DNA from: Dichetophora obliterata
Taxonomy: Eukaryota; Arthropoda; Insecta; Diptera; Sciomyzidae
Reading direction: 5' to 3'
Assembly: GCA_963920525.1 (NCBI GenBank)
Contig: OY986438.1
Location: 137,635,022 to 137,699,021 of the forward strand
Length of the DNA stretch: 64,000 nt
The position numbers and the translations under genes were made by a program. Under the pieces are notes generated by a model. The model did no database searches, was not told the origin of the DNA, and saw only the letters and a program-made list of their open reading frames with translations. Positions within the stretch are counted from its first letter, which is position 1. Each line of letters starts with the position of its first letter. Positions 1 to 11,678 of the stretch are shown piece by piece.

Positions 1-92
1 ACAAGAAGAATAATGACTTTATTAAGGCAAAAATTTTTGTTTGCAGAAATAATAAAATAATTTAGTAAAAAAATTATTATTGCAGTAATCAT
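1..92 (-). pseudogene. N-terminal part of a duplicated hydrophobic-leader ORF (runs off window)
   Basis: Read on the minus strand from the ATG at 90-92, this encodes about 30 residues beginning MITAIIIFLLNYFIISA and then NKNFCLNK, which looks like a secretory signal peptide with a plausible cleavage after SA. The frame is open to the window edge. Positions 9-120 match 49145-49258 with few differences, where the same start opens a longer cysteine-rich frame (48691-49230). The two copies differ by small indels, so one or both are probably frame-shifted. The 5' side of this copy (119 onward) is occupied by a SINE. I do not recognise the protein family. It could be a host multicopy secreted peptide or part of an unclassified repeat. 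Confidence 0.35.
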
Positions 93-118
93 TTCTCAAC
101 CATGTCTTTTCTCTGCGT

Positions 119-325
119 GTGTTATTAAATGTTTCAACACAAATGATCGTGAACTGGACCTGCGAGTTTTATGCCGACTTCGAACGGCTTATGTTCTCAA
201 GAAGCTCTACTTGGCAGTTGCTACTCTCTGAGGCTTGCCATTGTGTGCATAGGAAATGGCAGCAGAACAGAAATATAACTTCAGTTGAAAAAACATTCTG
301 TCTGAGCTGAGAATTGAACCCGGAA
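119..325 (-). mobile_element. tRNA-derived SINE, copy A (head truncated)
   Basis: The reverse complement matches the SINE at 15848-16090 along most of its length. Shared blocks include the ATGTTTCAACA...ATGATCG end, the GCCGACTTCGAA core, the CTCTGAGG...TGCCATTGT block and a B-box-like GGTTCAATTCTCAG near 305-320. The A-box half of the tRNA-like head is missing here. Orientation is set by the B box: the tRNA-like head lies at the high-coordinate side. Confidence 0.6.
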
Positions 326-766
326 AAAGAATTGAAAAGTGAAAATAAATACCAAAACTCATGAGCTATTTTGATGAACTTTTGTTTTACGTTATTTAAG
401 AATTGTCTATTTAGCATGATTCCAAAATACTTTGGAAACAATTCACTGGTTTTTTGTGCAGACGCCTCAAAAGTCAATTAATGTAAAAACGCATGAATAA
501 TATCGTAAAAAGTTAAGAAAGTAAGTTTCAATCACAATTAATTAAGAAATACATTTCGGTTTTCCATTAATTATTTTTAATTTAGTAAAAAGCTTTAGCT
601 AATTTAATCTGCACTTTATTAATCTGTGAAGAATGATATGAAAAAATTCTCCGAAAATTCCATTTTTGTATATGGCCATTTTTGTTTCATACAAAGTTGC
701 TACTGAATAAAATATTAATTATGTTTGCAACACTGTTTTCGGCCATACTGTCAACTGTGGAGAAGC

Positions 767-1970
767 TACGGAGGTGCAAGTTGAAGTCGAAATAAGTTGA
801 AAATCGACATTTGCGTGATAATTTTCGACTTTTGGCGGTCGGCTTTCTGATATTTAAAAAAAATCGATTTCAACTTTCGACATTTTCATTTTATGTGTAA
901 ACCAAAACTTGACGATACTTTGAGAACTGCTCTTCTCTAAGCTAATAAACAAAAGAATTTAATTATAAAAATTTTATTTTTGGCGCACACGTTAAGGGAG
1001 TAAAACTATTTAGAGTTTTGTTAAAAATTATTTTTTTTTTCAATTTTTTAAAAGAAGAATATTTCAAAATTATTTTTTTAAAACTTCAAACTAATTGGCT
1101 TATTATTTATGGAGACAAATAAATTTTAATAGGGGTTATTTATCTGCATGCACATCGTAGTCAAAACTTTAAACGCGTTTTTCTCAAAACCATGTTCTCG
1201 AAGTCGGTGATCACTGTAACTTGAAAGCGGCTTTACCGATCAGTTTGAAATTGTTCTCACTTATTCTATACATTGTCCCCTGATCAATGAATAACTTTTT
1301 TTGACAATTATATTTTATTGAAAATATAAGTGAAATTTCGGTCAATAAGCTTTAAATTTCAACATCCACCATTTTTCGAAAAATCAAAATTTATCAAATC
1401 CCTTCGTTAAACAGGAGCATTATTTCAGTAACTAATGATACTTTTTTTATTTCGGATGATCTAGTTATGAGCAGCAGTGATCACGGCAAAACACTTTTTT
1501 ATCCCTCGCAAATGTGCAGTGTTACTTGAAATAAGCACTAATTATTTTTTCATAAAAAAAATATTTTGTTTAATTTTATATCTTTCATGTTAAAATAAAT
1601 TTTTTATTAATTATTTAAATGTGTGGCAAAAAAAAACCTAAGCAAAACTTTTTTAGGTACGTCCGAACTAGTTGTGCCTCCTTAATTTAGCGGCCAGGGC
1701 TCGATAGTAAAAGATATTAATAGAAAACTATTTAAGAAGTAAAATTGCAATATTTGGTTTTGTTTTTTGTATTATATTTATATACAGATGTACATGTTTT
1801 TGTTAATTTTTTAACAATAAAACACATTTTTCATATCGAATCATTTGCTTTTTAACTGCGCAACAAAAGCGGTTTAAAATTAATAAAAAAATGTCGAAAA
1901 AAGTTGAAGTCGACTTCTAAAAGTTCAAAAATTCGAGGAGTCGACTTTAGCTGGCAGTTGCACATTCCTA
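767..1970. mobile_element. Non-autonomous hAT-type element with GTCGA-rich subterminal repeats
   Basis: The ends are imperfect inverted repeats: TACGGAGGTGCAA at 767 and TAGGAATGTGCAA read inward from 1970. The flanking octamers GGAGAAGC (759-766) and GTAGAAAC (1971-1978) match at 6 of 8 positions, and the right one fits the hAT target pattern with T at 2 and A at 7. Both ends carry several GTCGA/TCGAC words, as expected for hAT subterminal binding sites. No transposase is visible. The imperfect target duplication leaves the class tentative. Confidence 0.5.
1154..1262 (+). repeat. Dispersed ~105-bp module, copy 1
   Basis: Contains ACTTTAAACGCGTTTTTCTC followed by AAAACC and, about 60 bp later, CCGATCAGTTTGAAATT. 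Related sequence in the opposite orientation lies at 14103-14200 and 30424-30513, each inside otherwise unrelated DNA. It sits within the hAT-type element 767-1970. Confidence 0.4.
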
Positions 1971-1978
1971 GTAGAAAC

Positions 1979-3099
1979 GTGGCGCGTGTCTTCTATACAA
2001 AGCTTGGAAAAAAACTAATTTTTTATATAGAAGTAGAGAGCAAAGGTATGTTGGTTTTTAGGTGTTTATTCTTTGACTAGAAGAAAATCGCATGCATCAA
2101 AGTTTTTTCCTTACCTGAAATACGACTTTATAAATTCAATTCATCCTAGAAGTAATAATAAACATTTAAACTTCTTTTAATAGTTAAGGCGATCATATTA
2201 TGCTTTCGGTACTATTAAAAAATGTGTCCCAGTAGTCACGGTGAACAGCCTGATTTTCTGTCAATGCTGATCTGTGTAGCTGAATTTACTTTTCTGACCC
2301 AAAATGAAATAGTTGAAGCTTTTTTGTGTCGGATTTGAGTGTAAAGTGGATGTAAAAATCCACACTTACGGAGACACAACTATTTTAAATACCAAGGAGA
2401 TAAATGTATTAATCATGTTCTTTGACTCAAGAGACAGCAAACAGGAATTGAATGTTGAACCGTAAGATATGGTTGAGTCAAATATAAACGCACAAGCCAA
2501 TTCAGGTACTGCAAGTTACTCTCAAGGCTTCTTATGTAAAGAAGGTGTCAAAATGAAAAAGAAAAAGACGAAATAATTAATTGTTTTTAAGGTCGACTTT
2601 GGGTAAAAAAGCTGAGGTTTTTGCCACATAGGAGACGGATATTTTTTATGTCCTCTTATATAACTGTTGAGAGTTAAAACTTTACAAATTTGAAGAAAAA
2701 GTCAACATTTTCTTAAAGCAAAAGAGATCAGGTAATTTTTTTTCGTAGCTTCTGATTTTTTTTATGTTATACAGAAAAATATATAAATAACTATATTAAT
2801 ATGGTTTTTTTAAAAAAAAAAGAAAAAAGATCAAAGATCATTGACCTAAAAGAAAACAGATAGATTTATTAAGAGGAATTGATTGGAAACATACGTGAAT
2901 TATTGATTCGGAGAAACAACCGTGAAAGACAATTTGCATTGCTTTTAACCGAGACTAGAGTTATGCCTTAACCTCAGTAAGCATTTCCAGCCCTAAGTTG
3001 TTCATGTACTTTAATTCCACATTTTTTGCAATTTAGTTGTGGATTTTTAGTTTTCCATAATTCTTCAGTGTAGGAAAGAACAAAGAAAGTGAAAAGAAC
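1979..3099. other. AT-rich DNA without recognisable gene
   Basis: No coding frame or element boundary is supported. One short motif, TGTCCCAGTAGTCAC (2224-2238), recurs in the same orientation near 3584 and hints at remnants of a repeat. Confidence 0.4.
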
Positions 3100-3176
3100 C
3101 ATGCCCGAACCCGGATTCAAGCCAGGGACCTCTGTTTTGATAGTCTAGCGCACTCTCCACTAGACTACAAAGGCCG
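3100..3176 (-). repeat. tRNA-like sequence (SINE head or tRNA pseudogene)
   Basis: The reverse complement carries an A-box-like TAGTCTAGTGG and, about 40 bp on, a B-box-like GGCTTGAATCC followed by GGGTTCGGGC. Spacing resembles a tRNA, but the acceptor ends do not pair and I cannot draw a complete cloverleaf. It resembles the heads of the SINE copies at 15848 and 48530. A functional tRNA is unlikely. Confidence 0.45.
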
Positions 3177-3179
3177 ACA

Positions 3180-4450
3180 AAACATTAATAAAACTGATTA
3201 AAACATGTTATTATTAAAAAAGTTACAAAGACTTGTCACAGTAGACACAAGTTACTATATTTTTTCCTGCTTTTTTTGCAAAGGTAAACATACTAGTTCT
3301 TTATAAAAATGGAAGCGTTAGGTTTATGTTGTAAAACACAGAAGAAGCTGACTGGAATATTTACATGGTTTGGCTAAAATTCTGGTTGAGTTGATTTTTT
3401 TCAGTGTTCCTGTAGTAACATTCATTCAAATAATATTCACACAAAAGATAGAAACTCTTTTGCTTTTACTTTAAAGGAATATTACAGGATGGTTATTTAT
3501 CTCTGTTCTAAAATATATTTCACTGCTATATAAGTTATGATGACATCTTCATAACTCATAGTTGGTAAAATTCTGGAGTGAAATGTCCCAGTAGTCACAA
3601 TTGAATGCCCCAGGAGTCATAATAGACAAACAAGGAAAAATATTGCACTCTGGTGCATGTACTAAAAGCATTATTGGAAAGCATTTCGGCATATTCGAAG
3701 ATAATTATTATGTTTAATTTTTATAACAAATTCTTTATGCAAGACGATATGAAGAAAAAAATAAAAATCTAATTTTTAGCAGAATATAACTGTATCAACA
3801 CATTGCAGCACGTCTATTTTATATATGGAGTAATTCTTATTGATCTTTAACTGAAATGTTTTAAATAACAAAAATGTGCACATTTTAACTCTTTTCTCTT
3901 AAATGCGTTTTGAGTATTTTTTCAGTCGTAAGTCTTGAAGAATTTACAATTTTATTCAGTACACTTTTAGGCATTGCTTTACAATATGCAAGCAATCTAT
4001 TATTTTACACAAATTGCGCAAGTTTTATCAAACTGCCCAAAAGTGTGCTCTTAACCCTTTATAGGGTAAGTGCTTATGTTTCAATAAGTATCATTTAAAT
4101 TGATAAAGATAGTTATTTGAATATGAAAAATCAAACTGAAAACATATTTGCTCAATTTATTCGGATTTTATAATAAAAAGAGGGTCAACTAAATTTCTGA
4201 TCATGCTTTGGACTAAAAATTCGCAGTTTTTTTGTAAATTGTGAACATTTTTAGCTAATTCAATCAATTTTCAATTTTTGAAACATTTTACCCAGTATTG
4301 AGCTTATTACAATATTTTGTACCTATATATTCTTTTTAATTTTCTGTGTTTTTTTGTACATCATATTTTGATCATATATTTTTTTAGGAATACAAACTTT
4401 ATATGATTAGTAAAAAAAAAATTTCAGATATTTTTTTCCTTTCTGTCTTA
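3180..4450. other. AT-rich DNA without recognisable gene
   Basis: Nothing beyond short chance frames. The motif TGTCCCAGTAGTCAC near 3584, followed by CCCCAGGAGTCAT, is shared with 2224. Confidence 0.4.
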
Positions 4451-4593
4451 TGCTATGTTCACACTGAGAGCTAAATGCGCATTTGCGAAATCCACATCTA
4501 CGAACGGCCTTTTACTCGTTGTAGGAGTAACAGGGACAGATATATATAGTAAATGCTCTAAATGCACATTTAGCTCTCAGTGTGAACATAGCA
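4451..4593. mobile_element. 143-bp PIF/Harbinger-type MITE
   Basis: Near-perfect terminal inverted repeats of about 34 bp (4451-4484 and 4560-4593) start TGCTATGTTCACACTGAGAG. TTA flanks both sides (4448-4450 and 4594-4596), matching the 3-bp TWA target of PIF/Harbinger transposons. The interior is about 75 bp and noncoding. The related MITE at 22751 has a similar end and a TAA target. Confidence 0.8.
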
Positions 4594-4599
4594 TTAGAA

Positions 4600-5090
4600 T
4601 CATATTCTTCAATTTGTGACTGCAATGCAAATGTTATTTATTTAATGTAAATGGACCATAAAGTGTTTAACTAGGAACTTATTCGGTTTGTTACAGTTCT
4701 CTAACACGGCCATACAAAGGCCTAATTTTGTAAGTATCACTTTTACAATCAGAAATAATTTGCAAGTAAACTGCGAGAGATTCACTCGATTTTCTTTTAA
4801 CAATTTCTTTGAATAAAATACATGCCCAAATTCAGACATTTAAATGTATGCCTCAGAAAAGTTTAAATTTGAAAAATTTACGTGTACTGAAACATTTCCT
4901 ATGGGAGGTGGACGTGGCATAAATAATTTTTTTTTTTATTCTACACCTATATTTAAGAGTTTGGAGGCAAAACTTTTCTCAAGTTTTTGTAAAACTATGC
5001 GTGAGCTCTTTCAAATTTCGTCAGCCAAAAATTGTGAGCAATCAAATTAGGTCAATATCGTAAGCTCAGTCCATGATGAGTCTTTAAAAA
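4600..5090. other. AT-rich DNA without recognisable gene
   Basis: Only short frames with no composition or motif support. Confidence 0.4.
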
Positions 5091-5099
5091 AAAAAAGTT

Positions 5100-7480
5100 T
5101 TCCAAAACTACTCAACTTTTAGTGTCGATAGACCACTTGATCCTCTGGTCTGTGTTAATACCACGCATCATACCGCAACTGCTACTAGCTGCCATGGCCG
5201 CAGCAGCATCAAGTTGATGCACATGACAACCAACAAATTATATTTGTCGCATCAGCAAGCAACAAATTATTTTCCGCCAACAAAACCAGCATCACCAGTA
5301 TTGAACACACTGAAGCAAAAACCATAGTAGCACTGGCTTGCCACTCTGCTGCAGATGCATGTTTTTTCTTTCATCCTCGTTCTAAGCTTTTTTCTAGCTT
5401 TGGGGTTATTTTTCACTCGATTACTTTTTCTGCAGCGATTTCATGCAATTTGCGTGATAAACGAAGCTAAGCTGAAGATAGGGTAGCAATCTGGATGGAT
5501 GGCTGCTGCTGGGGGAGGCGAAGAAGGGTGACGGCTAAGTGAAGCAGTGCAAAAGATAAGCAGCGATTAATTTATGTGCACCTTTAAAGTGATTTTGTTT
5601 AATTTGTTGCTGCTCTTTCAAAAGTCAAGGCAGAAGAAACCAGAGCTCAAACCAACTGATGCTAAGGTAAAAAGGTTGAGTGACTCGAAGGGGCGTGGCG
5701 CATCTCATTAATAGTAATTTATATGCAGCTTAAAGGAGGCCAGCAAAAGGCAGTGGTAAGCAGCGATCACAAGGTTGCAAAGTTTGACAAATCACGATAT
5801 TAATTTACTGACAATCCAAAACCGCGCAAATGTGCACTAAACGTACTACTCGAATCAACTGCAGCAACTTGAAGCAACTTGGTCACAACTTGAGGCTAAA
5901 AAGAATCCAAGAAAAACATCGTAACTGCAGTTTATTTATGACAAACATTTCACTTCCGCTGAAGCGGCAAGCTCAACAACAAAACACAACAAAATATAGT
6001 AAAAACTTAACAAAATATATAAAGTAAAATAAAAACAAAAGTAAAAATCCGGCAGCACTTCACGAAGCCAACATAAGTGAGTTTAAAAAAAAAACAATAA
6101 AAATTAAGCACTAACGGAAACGGAAGTGCATGTGACTGTCATTGTTGTTTTTCGCTTTTGCGTTCTATTTGGCTGGCTCTGCAAATGTTTAAACATTTTT
6201 CTTGCTTGTTGTTGTTGATTTCCTTTATTTCATTTATTTAAAAAAAGGGAGTAAATTTTTACTTCCGGGGTTCTTTAAACCATTCGCGTTGCCACCCAAT
6301 CTAAAGTTCGTCTGGCTGCACACTGAGCTCTATGCATATAAGCGATGAACAAAAATTTAAATTAAATTTAATGAATTCACTGATTGTGAACTCGTTGATT
6401 TGTACAAAATATTTGTGGTCGAATCTAGTTGCAATTTTTATAACATTTTCTTATACTTACTATAGTGCCAACTTTATCAAAACTTAAAAATTAATCTAAT
6501 TAATTCAATTGTTGCAAAAATGCAAGCATAGCCAGCTCCTACAACAAGTAAATGCTTGTGAATACACATATCGTATATGTATTGCTATTGAAGGGTCCAA
6601 TTTTCTTAAGCTGCATAGAAAATGCTGAGTCCTACTATTCTTCTTTGTATTGGGCTTAAACATTGTGCAGTGTTACTTGCGGCATGGAACAAATATTTTC
6701 TTGCTTCAAAGTTTTTCAAAGATTTTTTTCTTTGCTGCTGCTGCTGCTGTTGTTATTTTTTGCACTTTATCTTGTTGTAGTTGCCGTCGAGGTCCTGTTG
6801 GTGGTTTTAATGAATTTTCGGGTCACGCTCTTTGCTTTTGCGTTGGCTTGTCAACTGCAAGCATTTGACGCTTTTTATGCCAGCGCGCCCATGCCCTCGG
6901 TCGTTGTCACTGAAGGTGTGTGCATGTGTGTGTTTAGTTGAGTTTACGTGTGTGTCTGAGTGCAGCGGCTTGTTTTCTACTATTTTGGCTCCAACTTTGA
7001 TGACCGACAGACGTTTATGTGACCGCACGTTGCTTGCATTTGGCTTCTAAGAAGCTTGCACCCTAGTTGTTTTTGTTGTTTTCATGGCATGTTATTCCTG
7101 CTGTTGTATTGTTTTTACTTTGTTGTTGCTGTTGTAATTTATGTTTGTCAACTAATGGTTTCGCTTGGCGTTTCAAGCTGCGGTTATTTTCTGCACCAGC
7201 ATACGCCATTATTTTATGCAGTTGTTGTTTCGGTTTGTTTTTTAATGCAGTTTTTGTTTTTGTTGTTTGTTGTAGGCGTTGCCACACTTCTGAAGTTGCT
7301 ACAAATAGTTTTGCAGATGTTTTTCAAGCTTTCTATTATAGAAGTTTTTATTTTCCTAACGAAGTGTTGCCACGAAATATGTCCACAAGACAGGCTCGTT
7401 TGGTCAAGTTGTAGTGTGTGTGTGTCTGTGTCTGCGTCTGTGTCTGTAGCTGTGTGTATATATTGTTGCTTTACAATGTA
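5100..7480. other. Host-like noncoding DNA, less AT-rich, with CAA/CTG/GTT runs
   Basis: This stretch has visibly higher GC than its surroundings and many short runs of CAA, GCA/CTG, GTTGTT and TGTG (for example CTG repeats near 6735-6750, GT-rich at 6915-6955 and 7412-7445), the texture of dipteran introns and intergenic regulatory DNA. Several frames of 70-140 codons cross 6650-7481 on both strands. They overlap each other, consist of runs of Leu/Val/Phe or Gln/Asn, and share no domain, so I do not call them genes. No transposon signature was seen. Confidence 0.45.
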
Positions 7481-7481
7481 A

Positions 7482-7869
7482 ATTGTTAGCTGCTAAATAC
7501 ATTTATGTCATATACAGAAATTGCATTATCATGACTAATGTTACCAACTATACTTACTTTGTAATTATCATACTTATTTTCAGCTTCAAATACTTACTAA
7601 AATTCCATACTTATAAGTATACTTACGATTATGATTTATATGATTTATATATTTTATTGACATACTAATGCAACAAGACCGAGGTCTTATAATTAAAGCA
7701 CTAGCCTCTAATTTCATCAGTATTTGTGATAACAGGGTTAATTATACAAGTTACTAATAAAAAACTTAATAATAAAGCTAATATAAAACAGTAATGTTTG
7801 AATTTAAATTCGAGTAAAAGTATTGCTTGATAGCTTAAATTACAATTCTGCTTGTGTAAAAACTGAAAA
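7482..7869. other. Probable 3' flank or 3' UTR of the CR1-like element
   Basis: Very AT-rich, with repeated TACTTAC words at 7550-7625. The 3' end of the retrotransposon could not be fixed. A 20-bp segment at 7529-7548 (TCATGACTAATGTTACCAAC) recurs inverted at 15685-15704 with two differences. Confidence 0.35.
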
Positions 7870-9393
7870 TTATTGCAATGAGGAGAAAAAAATATTCAAT
7901 CGAAATTTAAATTGCACAGCATTAGTAATTGTTCTTAGATCAGTTGGTAGAGCGTTCCAAAGACGGATTGAATACACAAAAAATTGTCTTTCCGATGCCA
8001 GACAAGAATGACGCAGTTGTATAATAACGTTTGATCTTCGTGATCTTGCAAACCCGAGTCTGTTGTACAGATAAACCGGCTCCCTAGTATAAACCACCTT
8101 GTGCAGTAAAATTAGTGATCGAAATTTCAGTAAATTGTCGAGAGTCATATTGTATAAACGTTTTGCATGCACGGAGACATGATCTCTACGTTTTAAGCTA
8201 TAAACATAACGAGTAATGTTGTTGAAGAGAACATTTAGTTTGTGTTTAAATAAGCTGTCACAGTTAGCAAATATTTCGCACCCATAGAGCAGGGTAGGCA
8301 TAAGGTACGATTTAGCCAGTAAGATACGTGTTCTAAGGGGCGTAAAATATTGAGTTGTCCATAAAACACGTAACATACCATACACTTTACCGATAGTGCT
8401 AGCTATATGAGTGTTCCACGACAATGTTCTATTAAATATTATACCTAGGTTTTTCACGCTATCCACACATTCAATATGACAATTGTTCAGTTTAATTTTT
8501 GGGAAGAGTGAATAGTCTACTGGTTTTTTTGAGATGACAATGCATTTTGTTTTTCTGGGATTTAAACATAGGCCATTTGATGTGGCCCATTCGTTAACGC
8601 GTCGAAGATTATCATTTAGGTTCGAAACACAAGGGACGATAGACTCACGGGAACAACTAACATACAATTGGACATCATCGGCATACATATGAATATTACA
8701 ATTTTGCAACACTTTTGGTAGGCAATTTATGTATACAGAGAAGAGCAGAGGACCTAACACAGAACCCTGAGGAACACCTCTGTCATTTGGTAGGAATTTT
8801 GATACAATGCCATTTGAACAAACTGCTTGTGTTCTGTTGGATAGATAGGATGATATCAAATTAGCAGCAGTCGGGGTAAAATGAAACAGATTCACGAGCT
8901 TACTATACAACACAGAATGATCCACCGTATCAAAGGCTTTTGAGTGGTCTAAGAGCACTAGAAAGTTAATTTTGTTCTCATCAATACCTACTCTAAGGTC
9001 TTCAACAACATCAACTAGTGCTGTTACACAGCTTCGCTTAACTCGGAATCCAGATTGACATTCGTCTATTAAATGATTTCTATAAATGAAGTTACACATT
9101 TGTCTATAAATTATTAGCTCTAGAACTTTTGATACATACGACAAAATGGCTATAGGACGGTATTCGTTGCACGTTTTTGGAATCGGTATTATTTTTGCCT
9201 GTTTCCAAGTGGAAGGATATATAGAAGTAGTGAGAATAAAATTAAAAATGTGTGTTACAAAAGGTAGTAATTTTGGGAGTAGGGCCTTGAGAAATACAGG
9301 ATGAATATTGTCGAAACCAACAGCATTTGACTTTATAGCTAAAAAACACTCGAGAACATCTGTTTGCTCAACGCATTCAAAACTAAAAACGTT
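7870..9393 (-). CDS. CR1-like ORF2, reverse transcriptase half (downstream of insertion)
   Basis: About 507 codons to the stop at 7870. Reverse transcriptase motifs appear in order: a YRPIAILS finger motif, DHSKAFDTVDH (first catalytic Asp), GVPQGSVLGPLLF, and the YADD active site at 8675-8686, followed by the thumb and a C-terminal domain ending in RLWNALP. All catalytic residues are present and there are no stops, so this is the best-preserved coding sequence in the window. The protein would prime cDNA synthesis on nicked chromosomal DNA. The frame joins that of 10401-11678 exactly across the foldback insertion. An extra open stretch to 9471 is read-through into the insertion. Confidence 0.85.
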   Translation of the reverse strand, partial: NVFSFECVEQTDVLECFLAIKSNAVGFDNIHPVFLKALLPKLLPFVTHIFNFILTTSIYPSTWKQAKIIPIPKTCNEYRPIAILSYVSKVLELIIYRQMCNFIYRNHLIDECQSGFRVKRSCVTALVDVVEDLRVGIDENKINFLVLLDHSKAFDTVDHSVLYSKLVNLFHFTPTAANLISSYLSNRTQAVCSNGIVSKFLPNDRGVPQGSVLGPLLFSVYINCLPKVLQNCNIHMYADDVQLYVSCSRESIVPCVSNLNDNLRRVNEWATSNGLCLNPRKTKCIVISKKPVDYSLFPKIKLNNCHIECVDSVKNLGIIFNRTLSWNTHIASTIGKVYGMLRVLWTTQYFTPLRTRILLAKSYLMPTLLYGCEIFANCDSLFKHKLNVLFNNITRYVYSLKRRDHVSVHAKRLYNMTLDNLLKFRSLILLHKVVYTREPVYLYNRLGFARSRRSNVIIQLRHSCLASERQFFVYSIRLWNALPTDLRTITNAVQFKFRLNIFFSSLQ

Positions 9394-9401
9394 GTTACTT
9401 C
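9394..9401. repeat. Left 8-bp target-site duplication of the foldback element
   Basis: GTTACTTC, repeated exactly at 10401-10408 on the other side of the insertion. Confidence 0.85.
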
Positions 9402-10400
9402 CATAGATGGGCACTTTGCAGTACCAGTAAAATTGCAGTAAAAATAAATTTTTACTGATAATGAAATTCAATTTGCATTACCAGTAAAATTTTACTGATT
9501 ACTGAAAAAAATTGCAGTAAAAATAAATTTTTACTGATTACTGGGAAAAAATTGCAGTACAAATTAATTTTTACTGATAATGAAATTCAATTTGCATTAC
9601 CAGTAAATTTTTACTGATTACTGGAAAAAATTGCAGTAAAAATAAATTTTTACTGATAATGAAATTTAATTTGCATTACCAGTAAATTTTTACTGATTAC
9701 TGAAAAAATTTGCAGTAAAAATAAATTTTTACTGATTACTGAAAAAAATTGCAGTAAAAATAAATTTTTACTGATTACTGAAAAAATTGCAGTAAAAATT
9801 TATTTTTGCAATTTTGTTCAGTAATCAGTAAAAATTAATTTTTACTGCATTACTAAAAAAATTGCAGTAAAAATAAATTTTTACTGATTACTGAAAATAT
9901 TGCAGTAAAAATTTATTTTTGCAATTTTATTCAGTAAGCAGTAAAAATTTATTTTTACTGCAATTTTTTTCAGTAATCAGTAAAAATTTATTTTTACAGC
10001 AATTTTTTTCAGTAATCAGTAAAAATTTATTTTTACTGCAATTTTTTTCAGTAATCAGTAAAAATTTATTTTAACTGCAAATTTTTTCAGTAATCAGTAA
10101 AAATTTACTGGTAATGCAAATTAAATTTCATTATCAGTAAAAATTTATTTTTACTGCAATTTTTTCCAGTAATCAGTAAAAATTTACTGGTAATGCAAAT
10201 TGAATTTTATTATCAGTAAAAATTTATTTGTACTGCAATTTTTTCCCAGTAATCAGTAAAAATTTATTTTTACTGCAATTTTCTCCAGTAATCAGTAAAA
10301 ATTTACTGGTAATGCAAATTGAATTTCATTATCAGTAAAAGTTTACTGATTACTGCTTCTAGTAATGCAGTAAATATTTACTGCAGTGTGCCCATGTATG
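9402..10400. mobile_element. 999-bp palindromic hAT-type foldback element
   Basis: Termini are CATAGATGGGCAC (9402) and GTGCCCATGTATG (10400), inverted with one mismatch. Exact GTTACTTC octamers flank it, the 8-bp duplication expected of hAT elements. The interior has no gene. It consists of reiterations of GCAGTAAAAATAAATTTTTA plus CTGATTACTG, forward in the left half (units at about 9434, 9512, 9552, 9630, 9711, 9750 and 9787, spaced about 39 or 78 bp) and inverted in the right half, so the whole DNA can fold into a large hairpin. The units are themselves near-palindromic. It sits in the EN-RT linker of the CR1-like ORF2. It would need a transposase from elsewhere. Confidence 0.85.
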
Positions 10401-11678
10401 GTTACTTCGCACGCTGTTAGGGTTAGCGAAAGATTCATGAGAGATTGCTGGCATTGGAAGATCTAGAAACTTTATATTTAAATCGTCTACATCAACATCA
10501 TCACTTTTCCTACCCTTACACTTGCCCATTCCAATGTTTTTTATTTCCTGCCATGTTTTTTTGCTATCAATTGCAGAAGAGAATTTTTCACAATAAAATT
10601 TTGTTTTTTCTGATTTTATTTCTGCAACAACAATTTTCCTAGCATTTTTGAATTCACTATAAATCTCCGGTGTCTTAAAACGTTTCCATCGATTGTATAG
10701 TGTATCACGTTGCAATATTAAGTTTTTAATTTTGTCGTTAAACCATGGGCGCTGAATAGGTTTAAAATTTTTATTTTTAAGTGGGACGAACTCCTCAAAA
10801 AGACTACTGAGGTTGGATTGCAAAAAATTAACTTGCTCATCGGGCGATGTCATACTGTGTATACTGCTCCAGTTGATATTTGAAATTCCAGACTCGAGAC
10901 GATGGTAATCAATACTTTTAAAGTCGCGAAACAAAAATGACTTTAGTTGCGTCTTCAACTGAAAGTCGCACGACACAAAAATTATATCATGTTTGGAAAA
11001 TGAAGGATAAGATATCTGATCATAAAGTAAAATTTTTGTTTCATCGTTAACAAGAAATATGTCAAGCAGTGTGTTAATAGTTTTTGTATAGTGCGTAGGC
11101 ATAGTAGTGTTGACTGGAAAAAGTCCTAAATTCTGCATTTCGAGAGCTAAGTGAGTTTCCGTTAAGAGATTGCTATTAAAATCGCCTGCAATAAGAATTT
11201 GTGAGTAGCCAAGAGAGATATTTTCAATGAGTTGAATAAGATTTGTCATATCAATAGTTCGATTGGGACGGTAGACATTACCAATAAGGAACTTTTCATT
11301 TGCATTGGATATAGCAATAAACAAATATTCAATAGAACAACAAGTATCTGACTTACAAATTAGCTTACACGGGATATTATCACGCACATAGATAGCTGCA
11401 CCACCTGCATGACCCAATCTGTCTGCGCGAAACATTTTAAAACCACTCAAATTGAACAAATTATCGTGCATATGCTCATTAAGCCATGTTTCTGAAATAC
11501 AAAGAATATCAACGCCTGAACTCTCGAAAATATACCTTAATTCATCCATCTTATTAACAACACTTTGCGCATTAAGATGGCATATATTAAGTCCAGCCCT
11601 CTGCTTACACAGTATTCGAACTAAATTAAACGCGTTGTCTTTGGAACGAAGTCGATCGCTAGTTAACAAGTTTGACAT
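10401..11678 (-). CDS. CR1-like ORF2, endonuclease half (upstream of insertion)
   Basis: 426 codons from the ATG at 11678 to the insertion. The apurinic/apyrimidinic endonuclease fold is recognisable: NICHLNAQS near residue 31, ISETWL with the catalytic Glu near residue 61, GGAAIYVRD, AGDFNSN near residue 165 and a KHDIIFV motif. The fold nicks target DNA for target-primed reverse transcription. The C-terminal part is the linker to the RT. Beyond 10401 the frame enters the foldback element and stops at 10359. No internal stop or frameshift. Confidence 0.82.

Noticed and set aside
3100..3176. Functional tRNA gene
   Set aside because: A- and B-box-like motifs are present, but I could not pair an acceptor stem and the body resembles the local SINE heads.
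6650..7481. Several 70-140 codon frames on both strands
   Set aside because: They overlap each other and consist of Leu/Val/Phe or Gln/Asn runs created by CTG/GTT/CAA repeats. No domain or consistent frame.
9402..10400. CRISPR-like or satellite array
   Set aside because: Repeats are not separated by unique spacers, are palindromic about the centre, and are bounded by inverted ends with a target duplication. The organism is a eukaryote.
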